Program-made: the position numbers and the translations under genes | The notes under the pieces: model-generated | Told to the model about the DNA's origin: nothing | Seen by the model: the letters and a program-made list of their open reading frames with translations, nothing else | Database searches by the model: none | Shown here: piece by piece, positions 11,220 to 21,700 of the stretch | How positions within the stretch are numbered: position 1 is the first letter of the stretch | Layout: the number at the start of each line of letters is the position of its first letter | Source: Rattus norvegicus | Lineage: Eukaryota > Chordata > Mammalia > Rodentia > Muridae | NCBI RefSeq assembly: GCF_036323735.1 | Contig: NC_086034.1 | Coordinates: 67,876,939 to 67,940,938 of the forward strand | Length of the DNA: 64,000 bases | Direction of reading: 5' to 3'

Positions 11220-11700
11220 AGGAAGGAAGTAACAATAAGCAGTTACTTATATATATGTTAATTTACATATATACATGCACAACCTGCGGAGTCCACAGGT
11301 ACTTGAAGGTACTTGTGTTTAGGGCTGACCACTTGGGGTTGGATAAACTGTCAGGGAGTTTTCCCCTGGGAAAAACTGATTCTCCCTCTCACAGCAGCAA
11401 CAGATTGTCTATAGCTTTTCATCTATAGATGGGACCCTGTGATTTTCCCCAATTCATGTTGGCATGTCGACTGATATTGTCACTCTATAGGTCTTGGTTT
11501 GGGAGCCATGTTGGTATTTCTTTGGTGCCGCTTCCCCATCATGCTAGAACACACTATCTAGCAACAGAAATCCTGGTCCTTTTGGATTTTGCATCCTTCT
11601 ATGGTCTCTTGTGAGTTTCCCTGAGCCTTGGGTATAGGGGTTGACCTGAAGATGTATCAACTGGGGCTGAGTACTCCCCCTCTTATTCTTTAACAATATT
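11220..11700 (-). mobile_element. Old LINE-1 (Lx-type) 3'UTR, antisense
   Basis: GGGCTGACCACTTGGGGTTG, TTTCCCTGAGCCTTGGGTAT and GGGGCTGAGTACTCC are landmarks of rodent Lx 3'UTRs read in antisense. It probably belongs to one old element with 11926-12182, separated by an AT-rich array. Confidence 0.6.
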
Positions 11701-11799
11701 CTTAATACTGGATTTACTCTAAAAAGTATGAATGCTGTAAGTTTAAATGCCAGAAAAATCCTGAAGTACATACTACACATATTTGCTTATTTCATACAT

Positions 11800-11925
11800 T
11801 ATATATATATACATGTATATGTGTATATATGTATATATTGTATGTGTGTATATATGTACATATATATGTGTATGTGTATATGTGTACTATGTATATACAT
11901 GTGTGTATATATGTATATATGTAAT
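11800..11925. repeat. AT/GT-rich tandem array (TATATG-type)
   Basis: Alternating purine-pyrimidine sequence made of ATATAT, TATG and TGTGTA units. Confidence 0.9.
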
Positions 11926-12182
11926 GTGTTTTGATCCCATATGCTCCTCTTTACCTTCTCTTATCGCTCTTCCATTCACTCTGGACTCTTTTGCAACAAA
12001 TTCCTCTGACTTTCGTGTGTGTATGTTTGTGTGTGTGTGTGTGTCCCACTTTGATTAATTATGGCTGCTTGCATGAGCACAGGTGTGGAATTATTTACTG
12101 GTGTACAGGCAGCTTACCTGTGGTTACATCACTGAAGAGTACACATTTTTCCCTTGATATGTCATGAGTGAAAGCAGAATAA
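11926..12182 (-). mobile_element. Old LINE-1 (Lx-type) 3'UTR, antisense
   Basis: Starts AATGTGTTTTGATCCCATAT and continues CCCACTTTGATTAATTATGG, CTGCTTGCATGAGCACAGG and a TTATTTACTGGTGTACAGG block, the Lx antisense order. A short (TG)n lies inside at about 12016-12043. Confidence 0.7.
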
Positions 12183-13965
12183 CAGCAATGCAGTGGATTT
12201 TGGGGGGTCAAAGGGTAAGCACGTTTTGAAGGCTGTCGACGCTGCTATTAAACCAGAGAACCTGGCTGTTTATTACTGCCTTCACAGCGACGGCGTGGTG
12301 CTGTGAAGGACGTCTCCTTTCTCGCTGAGATTGGGTATTTTTTGGTTTTGGCAATGTCAATACTCTCTTAGAGCACTTCTTGGTTATTATCCTTGTGCTT
12401 CAAAATGCACAAAGAGTCTTCACAAGTCCCCTTTGATTTCCACAACAATGCCAGGGGTTGGAATGACATATATGTTTCAAATTTCTACTTTAGAGAAATA
12501 AGAAATCAAAACGAAGAAAAGGCAATAGCTCGCACAAGAGCCCAGAAGGGAACGCAATGTCTTCTCAGAGCTCTTGGGATCCCTCCAACTCTTTCCTTTG
12601 AAGTTGAAGGGTTTGAATTTCTTCTGTGAGGGGTGACTTGCTGGCCCGTCTGATGAGATTGGGGATGCTCACTGGGAGCTGCCTTTTCTGGCTGCTTGTG
12701 AGCCTAGCAATTTTAAACTGGCATGTCCAAACTCCAGATTTCCCTCTCTGAATAAAAAGGCATATTAAGGACACCTTGAGGGAAATGGGAAAGATCATCC
12801 ACTTTCCTCATTAATCACAGTTGTTGCTGTAACCTGGAGGTAAGGAGGCTTAGGGAAAAGGGCACCTGAGAGAGCTGTGGTACGTGTGTTCCTTCTGACT
12901 GTTCTCCCCTAAACTGACAGCCAGCCCTGTGCACAGTGATGCCAGATGCCCCGCCCCATTGGCACACCAGCAAACCTCACTAATGCAATGGAAATGATAA
13001 TTATTCCCAGCCCTGAGTATTTCACTTCCTCTGCCCTACAGGGGTATTAAAGCTGATTAAAAACATATGCTTTGGGCAGACAGCAAGTCCAGTCGCATAT
13101 GGAGCAATCAGTCTTTTCCTTGCTCAGTAATACAGAGAGACCTCAAGGCCACAAAGAGCTGGTTCTGAGCTTGGGCTAGAAGATAGGAAGTGAGTTTGAA
13201 TGCTTCATTATAGGCAAACCAGGGGAGAAAACCAACCCCTAATTTTATTTTATTTTATCTTTTTTTAAAAAAAAGATTCTGTGCATTAAAAAGCTCAGAA
13301 ATTCTTATTAGAGTTAAAGTTTAATTTTAGTAATCTGTGATTTCCCTCTCCATTAAAAAATATGTTCTGATGAACATTAGTAAGATGTGCCCGTCAGTCT
13401 AGAGCTTGGTGTTTATGTCTAAATGTATGCACATGTGCCATGAACCACAACCTGGAAGGAGGATTTGCAGTGCACGGGAAATGACTCGCATGCCCCCAGG
13501 ATTCAATTAGTCCTTAAAGCTGTGTTTGTTAAGGTGGCTTCTCCAGCCTGCAACACATTGTTTAATTAATCACTGCTTGGTTTTCCTCACCACTGGCGTT
13601 GGGAAATATTAAGAAGCTATCGAAACACACTCTGGAGTAATTGATTTTGAGATAAGCCTCTGAACTTAATATTTGTCCATCTCAACTGGTCTCTCCTAGC
13701 AGTGCCAGGAGGAGTGTTAATAGGCTTTAGTGTCTGCCACTGCTGGGGAGGGGGCTCCACGTGTATGCCGGTGGGATGGATGACAGGTGCTGGGCCGACA
13801 CCAGGAAGGATCTACGACTGCAGGGTTAGTTTTCTTGGTTGATAGCAGTGTGTTCAATACAGTGAAAGTTCCCCTCTACACAGCAGGGCATGTGAATCAC
13901 CTCTATGAGAAGGGGATTCATGTAATTGGCATGCAACTTCTTTTTCCTTAATCATATTGGTGTAT
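12183..13965. other. Mostly unique sequence; contains a hairpin and a homeodomain-site-rich block
   Basis: No gene is recognised. A 10 bp stem-loop sits at 12279-12309. From 13480 to 13740 the sequence is rich in TAAT cores (CAATTAG at 13504, TTTAATTAATCA at 13561, TAATTGATT at 13638), the style of a conserved enhancer, which I can only suggest from motif content. Confidence 0.4.
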
Positions 13966-14334
13966 TTGCGTGCACGTGTGTGTGCATGTGTGTGTGTGCA
14001 CGTGTGCGTGCATATGTGTGTGTGTATGTGTGTTTGTATGGGTATGTGCACATGTGCATGTGTGCATGTGTGTGTGTGTGCGTGTGTATGCATGCATGTG
14101 TGTGTATGTTTGTATGGGTATGTGCACATGTGCATGTGTGCATGTGTGTGTGTGTGTGTGTGCGTGTGTATGCATGCATGTGTGTGTGTATGTTTGTATG
14201 GGTATGTGCACATGTGCATGTGTGCATGTGTGTGTGTGTGCGTGTGTATGCATGTGTGTGTGTGTGCGTGTGTATGCATGCATGTGTGTGTGTATGTATG
14301 TGTGTATGGGTATGTGCACATGTGCATGGCACAT
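13966..14334. repeat. TG-rich minisatellite with four higher-order units
   Basis: The array is almost entirely alternating purine-pyrimidine. A larger unit starting TGTTTGTATGGGTATGTGCA begins at 14031, 14107 and 14191, with a variant at 14299, so unit length is 76-108 bases. Each unit contains GTGCACATGTGCATGTG and GTATGCATG, which are palindromic. Long frames in all phases (Cys/Val/Met or His/Thr) are repeat artefacts. Confidence 0.9.
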
Positions 14335-14337
14335 GCC

Positions 14338-14466
14338 ATGTCTTATGAGTGTCAGAGGACAGCTTTTGGAAGACAGTTCTCTCCTTTATTTGGGCTTCAA
14401 GGGTTGAACTCATGACATCAGACTCATTAAGCAAGAGCATTCACTGGGAGCCATCTCCCCAGTCCC
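14338..14466 (-). mobile_element. B3/B4-type SINE, antisense
   Basis: AGTGTCAGAGGACAGCTTTT, GGGTTGAACTCATGACATC and GCCATCTCCCCAGTCCC follow antisense B3/B2 order. The TG-rich array occupies its 3' side. Confidence 0.75.
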
Positions 14467-14756
14467 ACAGAAAGATGAAAAATACTTTAAATATTAAAAT
14501 AATATTTAAAAAATAACACCCATTTTGCCAGTGTGAGCTTTTCTCCTTTTGTTTTTAGATCTTTTCTACTTTAAAAAAAAACTCTAGATAAAATATATTT
14601 ATGATGCTTATTTTATTGTAATTTATGAATATTTGAGGGAAATTGTTAAAATAGCGCACTTTTCATTCAGAGTAATAAGTGCCAATATTTTAATATATTT
14701 ACCTTTTTGTATCTATAACTACTGGGCAGAGTTAGGATCATAAGAATTTATCCTTT

Positions 14757-15150
14757 TTAAAAATTTATTTGGTTTTTGAGATTATACTTTGATTACAACA
14801 TTTTCGGGTTTCCTTTTCTTGTCCCAAATCTTCCCATATACCCCTTTCCACTCTCCTTCAAATTCATGGCCTCTTTTATAAAAATTGTTATTATATGCAT
14901 ATGTGTGTATACACATGTATTCCTAAATACAAATTGTTCATTCTAAATAATGCTATGGAATAATGCTGCTGTATGTTCAGGACTGCCGTTTGGTACTGAA
15001 CAACCAGTTGGTGTGCTCTTCCCTTGGTGAGGCCACGTCTCCCGCTCCCAGCTTTCCTTAGTTGTCTATAGTTTGTTGCATGGGGCCTCATGGGCTTTTC
15101 TCTTTCTTGGCATGTTGCTTCCTGTCATCATTGTTCAGCTTACATTTGAG
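14757..15150 (-). mobile_element. Old LINE-1 (Lx-type) 3'UTR, antisense, left part
   Basis: AAATTCATGGCCTCTTTTAT, CAACCAGTTGGTGTGCTCTT and CTCCCAGCTTTCCTTAG are classic Lx 3'UTR antisense landmarks. The element resumes at 15617 after two microsatellites. Confidence 0.75.
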
Positions 15151-15154
15151 TTGT

Positions 15155-15616
15155 CATGGTTATCTATCTATATCTGTCTGTCTGTCTGTCTACCTACCTG
15201 TCTGTCTGTCTATCTATCTACCTACCTATCTATCAATTTATCAAATCCATAAAATATGTATGTGTATGTATGTATGTATGTATGTATGTATGTGTATGTA
15301 TGTATATATGTATATGTGTATGTATATATGTATGTGTGTATGTATATATGTATGTATGTGTATGTATGTGTGCGTATGTATATATGTATGTATGTGTGTA
15401 TGTATATATGTATGTATGTGTATGTATGTGTGTATGTATATATGTATGTATGTGTATGTATGTGTGCGTATGTATATATGTATGTATGTGTGTATGTATA
15501 TATGTATGTGTGCGTATGTATATATGTATGTATGTGTGTATGTATGTATTATGTATGTATGCATGTGTGTATGTATGTATATATGTATGTATGCATGCAT
15601 GTATACACACACACTT
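15155..15616. repeat. (TCTG/TCTA)n and (TATG)n arrays with higher-order structure
   Basis: A TCTG/TCTA/CCTA array at 15160-15236 is followed by a 360-base TATG/TGTG array at 15255-15616. Within the latter the block GTGTGCGTATGTATATATG recurs three times, near 15369, 15463 and 15508. Confidence 0.9.
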
Positions 15617-15900
15617 TATGGGTATGACTTCTGATATTACTAGGCAGCACATTCTCACAACCAAGTTTTCGACCTTCAGGCTCTTACAGTCTTTCTGTTC
15701 CCTCTTCCCCGATGTTTCCTGAGCCTCACACATGGAAGTCTCTTGTAGTTGTGTCTATCGCTACTGAGACCCACAGCTCTGCACTTTGATTCTCTGCAGA
15801 TTTCTGTAGTGGTCTTTGTCCACTGCAAAGAGCACGTCCCTTGAGGAGGGAACGAAGGCTACCCTTATTTGTGAGTGTAAGGACAGGAATGTGTGGAGAT
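15617..15900 (-). mobile_element. Old LINE-1 (Lx-type) 3'UTR, antisense, right part
   Basis: Landmarks TTTCGACCTTCAGGCTCTTA, ATGTTTCCTGAGCCTCACAC and CTGTAGTGGTCTTTGTCCAC continue the Lx order of 14757-15150. The microsatellites therefore grew inside one older insertion. Confidence 0.7.
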
Positions 15901-15980
15901 CACTGTTAGCTATTGTGTTGGATTAGTAAACGAGTGGTTGTACATTCCCCTTTCCTCCTTTTTTAAAGATAGGAATTTGA

Positions 15981-16192
15981 GGGCCTGGAGAGATGGCTTA
16001 GCAGTTGAGAGCATTGGCTGCTCTCGCAGAGGACCTGGCACCCACATGGCAGCTCATGATCAGCTGTAACTTCAGTTCAAGAAGGATCCACATCCTCTTC
16101 TGGCTCTGCGGGCAGCACACTTGCATGTGGTACACAGAGTACATGCAGGCAAACACTCATACATGTGAAATAACATAAAACATTTGAAAGGA
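15981..16192 (+). mobile_element. B2/B3-type SINE, sense
   Basis: Begins GGGCCTGGAGAGATGGCTTA, the pol III promoter end of B2/B3, continues GTTGAGAGCATTGGCTGCTC and ends in an A-rich tail after ACATGTGAAATAACATAAAA. Confidence 0.88.
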
Positions 16193-16620
16193 GGTATTTT
16201 TCATGTTAGCAATATTTTTAGATACAACTTTGAGAGTTTAATACACAACTTATATTTTAAAATAATATTATTTTTCTTGACTAGAAGCAAAAAAGATATT
16301 CTTACTGGACAATGTGAAAAATAAAGACAGATGTCAAAGAAGAATAAAACTCACACAAGAGTCCATCATGTGACAAGCTATTCATATTTCCATATATATA
16401 TATATATATAGAACATATTCTCTCTCTATGGAAGTATAAATATGTATTCATATATATGCTGGATATATATATGCTGATTATATATGTGGATATGTTAAAT
16501 GTTTTGAAAAAGATTAGATTTAATTTAATTGATAATTTTAATCTATAGCTTTTATATTATTATAAAATCTTAATTTCATGAAACAGTATTTTTAAAATAA
16601 TCATTTATTCTAATTTAAGG
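16193..16620. other. AT-rich sequence with a (TA)n run
   Basis: No gene or named repeat. A TA run sits at about 16394-16411 and a related TATATGCTG stretch at 16450-16490. Confidence 0.5.
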
Positions 16621-16789
16621 TGTGTTGTTGGTTGTCTTGCTTGCATGTCTGTGCATCATGTGTATGCAGTGTCTGGACGCCAGGAGAGGGCATTGGATAA
16701 CCTGACACTGGTGTTCCAGGCAGTTGTGAACTCTGATGTGGGTACTGGGAATTCAACCCCAGTCCTCTATAAGAGCAGCTGGTATTCTT
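16621..16789 (-). mobile_element. B3-type SINE, antisense, left part (interrupted by LINE-1)
   Basis: GTGCATCATGTGTATGCAGTG, GTACTGGGAATTCAACCCC and CTCTATAAGAGCAGC follow antisense B3 order. The missing promoter end is found at 24909-24942, so the SINE is the host of the whole LINE-1 nest. Bases 16774-16789 are one copy of the outer target-site duplication. Confidence 0.8.
16774..16789. repeat. Outer LINE-1 target-site duplication, left copy
   Basis: AGCAGCTGGTATTCTT here is identical over 16 bases to 24909-24924. Confidence 0.92.
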
Positions 16790-17512
16790 TTTTTTTTTTT
16801 TTATTAACTTGAGTATTTCTTATATACATTTCGAGTGTTATTCCCTTTCCCGGTTTCCGGGCAAACATCCCCCTCCCCCATCCCCTTTCTTATCAGTGTT
16901 CCCCTCTCCATCCTCCCCCCATTGCCGCCCTCCCCCCAACAGTCTAGTTCACTGGGGGTTCAGTCTTAGCAGGACCCAGGGATTCCCCTTCCTCTGGTGC
17001 TCTTACTAGGATATTCATTGCTACCTATGAGGTCAGAGTCCAGGGTCAGTCCATGTATAGTCTTTAGGTAGTGGCTTAGTCCCTGGAAGCTCTGGTTGTT
17101 TGGCATTGTTGTACATATGGGGTCTCGAGCCCCTTCAAGCTCTTCCAGTTCTTTCTCTGATTCCTTCAACGGGGGTCCTATTCTCAGTTCAGTGGTTTGC
17201 TGCTGGCATTCGCCTCTGTATTTGCTGTATTCTGGCTGTGTCTCTCAGGAGCGATCTACATCCGGCTCCTGTCGGTCTGCACTTCTTTGCTTCATCCATC
17301 TTGTCTAATTGGACGGCTCTATATGTATGGGCCACATGTGGGGCAGGCTCTGAATGGGTGTTCCTTCTGTGTCTGTTTTAATCTTTGCCTCTCTATTCCC
17401 TGCCAAGGGTATTCTTGTTCCCCTTTTAAAGAAGGAGTGGAGCATTCACATTTTGATCATCCGTCTTGAGTTTCATTTGTTCTAGGCATCTAGGGTAATT
17501 CAAGCATTTGGG

Positions 17513-17838
17513 CTAATAGCCACTTATCAATGAGTGCATACCATGTGTGTTTTTCTGTGATTGGGTTAGCTCACTCAGGATGATATTTTCCAGTTCCAAC
17601 CATTTGCCTACGAATTTCATAAAGTCATTGTTTTTGATAGCTGAGTAATATTCCATTGTGTAGATGAACCACATTTTCTGTATCCATTCCTCTGTTGAAG
17701 GGCATCTGGGTTCTTTCCAGCTTCTGGCTATTATAAATAAGGCTGCAATGAACATAGTGGAGCACGTGTCTTTTTTTATATGTTGGGGCATCTTTTGGGT
17801 ATATACCCAAGAGAGGTATAGCTGGATCCTCAGGCAGT
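17513..17838 (-). pseudogene. LINE-1 ORF2 C-terminal remnant (outer element)
   Basis: This is the last ~108 codons of LINE-1 ORF2p, whose full product is an endonuclease and reverse transcriptase. The C-terminal motif IQKMW...TMEYYSAIKNN and the terminal ISGY with stop at 17513 are visible. The reading frame shifts near 17770, where an A run in the coding strand is longer than in the sister copies, and the gene is cut by the inner LINE-1 at 17839-17854. The remaining upstream codons lie at 24816-24908. It lacks endonuclease and reverse transcriptase domains and cannot be functional. Confidence 0.9.
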
Positions 17839-17854
17839 TCAATGTCCAATTTTC
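17839..17854. repeat. Inner LINE-1 target-site duplication, left copy
   Basis: TCAATGTCCAATTTTC here pairs with TCAATGTCCATTTTTC at 24800-24815, one mismatch in 16. Confidence 0.9.
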
Positions 17855-17874
17855 TTTCTTTTTTTTTTTTTTTT

Positions 17875-18021
17875 AGGGTTCATATGTCAAGATCAAGTCC
17901 CGTCTGAGTAAGAATAGTAACCACTGTGGTGGTTCATTGTTCTTGCCTGCAGCTCTCCTGACTCCTTACATTTCCTTGCATTCATTCATTCATTCATTCA
18001 TCCACTCATTCATTCAGTTTC
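17875..18021 (-). other. 3'-transduced segment carried by the LINE-1
   Basis: These 147 bases lie between two poly(A) tracts of the same insertion and are not LINE-1 sequence. They contain an (ATTC)n run at about 17980-18014 next to the first poly(A). Read-through of a source LINE-1's weak poly(A) signal into its 3' flank is the known cause of this arrangement. No canonical AATAAA is visible upstream of the second poly(A). The source locus would lie elsewhere in the genome. Confidence 0.85.
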
Positions 18022-18032
18022 TTTTTTTTTTT

Positions 18033-18745
18033 ATTATTAACTTGAGTATTTCTTATATACATTTCGAGTGTTATTCCCTTTCCCGGTATCGGGGCAAACA
18101 TCCCCCTCCCTCCTCCCCTTCCTTATGGGTGTTCCCCTCCCAACCCTCCCCCCATTGCCGCCCTCCCCCCACTAGTCTAGTTCACTGGGGGTTCAGTCTT
18201 AGCAGGACCCAGGGCTTCCTCTTCCACTGGTGCTCTTACTAGGATATTCATTGCTACCTATGGGGTCAGAGTCCAGGGTCAGTCCATGTATAGTCTTTAG
18301 GTAGTGGCTTAGTCCCTGGAAGCTCTGGTTGCTTGACATTGTTGTACTTTTGGGGTCTAGAGCCCCTTCAAGCTCTTCCAGTTCTTTCTCTGATTCCTTC
18401 AACGGGGGACCTATTCTCAGTTCAGTGGTTTGCTGCTGGCATTCGCCTCTGTATTTGCTGTATTCTGGCTGTGTCTCTCAGGAGCGATCTACATCCGGCT
18501 CCTGTCGGTCTGCACTTCTTTGCTTCATCCATCTTGTCTAATTGGGTGGCTGTATATGTATGGGCCACATGTGGGGCAGGCTCTGAATGGGTGTTCCTTC
18601 AGTCTCTGTTTTAATCTTTGCCTCTCCCTTCCCTGCCAAGGGTATTCTTTTTCCTCATTTAAAGAAGGAGTAAAGCATTCACATTTTGATCATCCGTTTT
18701 GAGTTTCGTTTGTTCTAGGGATCTAGGGTAATTCAAGCATTTGGG
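18033..18745 (-). other. LINE-1 3'UTR of the inner element
   Basis: It runs from the ORF2 stop at 18746 to the first poly(A). It includes the G-rich polypurine stretch (plus-strand C/T block about 18102-18175) typical of rodent LINE-1 3'UTRs and is near-identical in order to the copies at 16800-17512 and 61967-62676. Confidence 0.9.
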
Positions 18746-21700
18746 CTAATAGCCACTTATCAATGAGTGCGTACCATGTATGTCTTTCTGTGATTGGGTT
18801 AGCTCACTCAGGATGATATTTTCCAGTTCCAACCATTTGCCTACGAATTTCATAAACTCGTTGTTTTTGATAGCTGAGTAATATTCCATTGTGTAGATGT
18901 ACCACATTTTCTGTATCCATTCCTCTGTTGAAGGGCATCTGGGTTCTTTCCAGCTTCTGGCTATTATAAATAAGGCTGCGATGAACGTAGTGGAGCACGT
19001 GTCTCTTTTATATGTTGAGGCATCTTTTGGGTATATGCTCAAGAGAGGTATAGCTGGATCCTCAGGCAGTTCGATGTCCAATTTTCTGAGGAACCTCCAG
19101 ACTGATTTCCAGAATGGTTTTACCAGTCTGCAATCCCACCAACAATGGAGGAGTGTTCCTCTTTCTCCACATCCTCGACAGCATCTGCTATCACCTGAGT
19201 TTTTGATCTTAGCCATTCTCACTGGTGTGAGGTGAAATCTCAGGGTTGTTTTGATTTGCATTTCCCTTATGACTAAAGATGTTGAACATTTCTTTAGGTG
19301 TTTCTCAGCCATTCGGCCTTCCTCAGCTGTGAATTCTTTGTTTAGCTCTGAACCCCATTTTTAATAGGGTTATTTGTTCCCTGCGGTCTAACTTCTTGAG
19401 TTCTTTGTATATTTTGGATATAAGGCCTCTATCTGTTGTAGGATTGGTAAAGATCTTTTCCCAATCTGTTGGTTGCCGTTTTGTCCTAACCACAGTGTCC
19501 TTTGCCTTACAGAAACTTTGCAGTTTTATGAGATCCCATTTATCGATTTTTGATCTTAGAGCATAAGCCATTGGTGTTTTGTTCAGGAAATTTTTTCCAG
19601 TGCCAATGTATTCCAAATGCTTCCCTAGTTTTTCTTCTATTAGTTTGAGTGTGTCTGGTTTGATGTGGAGGTCCTTGATCCACTTGGACTTAAGCTTTGT
19701 ACAGGGTGATAAGCATGGATCGATCTGCATTCTTCTACATGTTGCCCTCCAGTTGAACCAGCACCATTTGCTGAAAATGCTATCTTTTTTCCATTGGATG
19801 GTTTTGGCTCCTTTGTCAAAAATCAAGTGCCCATAGGTGTGTGGGTTCATTTCTGGGTCTTCAATTCTATTCCATTGGTCTATCTGTCTGTCTCTGTACC
19901 AATACCATGCAGTTTTTATCACTATTGCTCTGTAATACTGCTTGAGTTCAGGGATAGTGATTCCCCCTGAAGTCCTTTTATTGTTGAGGATAGCTTTAGC
20001 TATCCTGGGTTTTTTGTTATTCCAGATGAATTTGCAAATTGTTCTGTCTAACTCTTTGAAGAATTGGATTGGTATTTTGATGGGGATTGCATTGAATGTG
20101 TAGATTGCTTTTGGTAAAATGGCCATTTTTACTATATTAATCCTGCCAATCCATGAGCATGGGAGATCTTTCCATCTTCTGAGGTCTTCTTCAATTTCTT
20201 TCCTCAGTGTCTTGAAGTTCTTATTGTACAGATCTTTTACTTGCTTGGTTAAAGTCACACCGAGGTACTTTATATTATTTGGGTCTATTATGAAGGGTGT
20301 CGTTTCCCTAATTTCTTTCTCGGCTTGTTTCTCTTTTGTATAGAGGAAGGCAACTGATTTATTTGAGTTAATTTTATACCCAGCCACTTTGCTGAAGTTG
20401 TTTATCAGCTTTAGTAGTTCTCTGGTGGAACTTTTGGGATCACTTAAATATACTATCATGTCATCTGCAAATAGTGATATTTTGACCTCTTCTTTTCCGA
20501 TCTGTATCCCCTTGATCTCCTTTTGTTGTCTGATTGCTCTGGCTAGAACTTCAAGAACTATATTGAATAAGTAGGGAGCGAGTGGGCAGCCTTGTCTAGT
20601 CCCTGATTTTAGTGGGATTGGTTCAAGTTTCTCTCCATTTAGTTTAATGTTAGCAACTGGTTTGCTGTATATGGCTTTTACTATGTTTAGGTATGGGCCT
20701 TGAATTCCTATTCTTTCCAGGACTTTTATCATGAAGGGGTGTTGAATTTTGTCAAATGCTTTCTCAGCATCTAATGAAATGATCATGTGGTTCTGTTCTT
20801 TCAGTTTGTTTGTATAATGGATCACGTTGATGGTTTTCCGTATATTAAACCATCCCTGCATGCCTGGGATGAAGCCTACTTGATCATGGTGGATGATTGT
20901 TTTGATGTGCTCTTGGATTCGGTTTGCCAGAATTTTATTGAGTATTTTTGCGTCGATATTCGTAAGTGAAATTGGTCTGAAGTTCTCTTTCTTTGTTGTG
21001 TCTTTGTGTGGTTTAGGTATAAGAGTAATTGTGGCTTTGTAGAAGGTATTCGGTAGTGATCCATCTGTTTCAATTTTGTGGAATAGTTTGGATAATATTG
21101 GTATGAGGTCTTCTATGAAGGTTTGATAGAATTCTGCACTAAACCTATCTGGACCTGGGCTCTTTTTGGTTGGGAGACCTTTAATGACTGCTTCTATTTC
21201 CTTAGGAGTTATGGGGTTGTTTAACTGGTTTATCTGTTCCTGATTTAACTTCGGTACCTGGTATCTGTCTAGGAAATTGTCCATTTCCTGAAGATTTTCA
21301 AGTTTTGTTGAATATAGGTTTTTATAGTAAGATCTGATGATTTTTTGAATTACCTCTGAATCTGTTGTTATGTCTCCCTTTTCATTTCTGATTTTGTTAA
21401 TTTGGACGCACTCTCTGTGTCCTCTCGTTAGTCTGGCTAAGGGTTTATCTATCTTGTTGATTTTCTCAAAGAACCAACTTTTGGTTCTGTTGATTCTTTC
21501 TATGGTCCTTTTTGTTTCTACTTGGTTGATTTCAGCTCCGAGTTTGATTATTTCCTGCCTTCTACTCCTCCTGGGTGTATTTGCTTCTTTTTGTTCTAGA
21601 GCTTTTAGGTGTGCTGTCAAGCTGCTGACATATGCTCTTTCCTGTTTCTTTCTGCAGGCACTCAGCGCTATGAGTTTTCCTCTTAGCACAGCTTTCATTG

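Larger units (their letters stand above)
16790..17854 (-). mobile_element. Outer LINE-1, 3' part, interrupted
   Basis: Poly(A) (plus-strand T run 16790-16802), 3'UTR to 17512, then the C-terminal end of ORF2. Homology breaks at 17854 inside the ORF2 C-terminal region and resumes at 24800-24908 with exactly the next ORF2 sequence. The 16 bp direct repeat at the break shows the larger LINE-1 inserted here. The outer copy is itself 5'-truncated, about 1.16 kb long when joined. Confidence 0.93.

Noticed and set aside
12245..12302. Frame reading ENLAVYYC, like the end of an immunoglobulin or T-cell receptor V segment, followed by CACAGCG
   Set aside because: No further framework sequence upstream, the heptamer-like site is too close to the Cys codon, and no nonamer lies at 12 or 23 bases.
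13854..14440. Several 120-160 codon frames on both strands rich in Cys/Val/Met or His/Thr
   Set aside because: All phases of the TG-rich minisatellite are open because the repeat lacks stop codons; no domain is present.
15062..15733. Frames of 123-190 codons in the TATG array
   Set aside because: Repeat artefacts; flanks are LINE-1 3'UTR.
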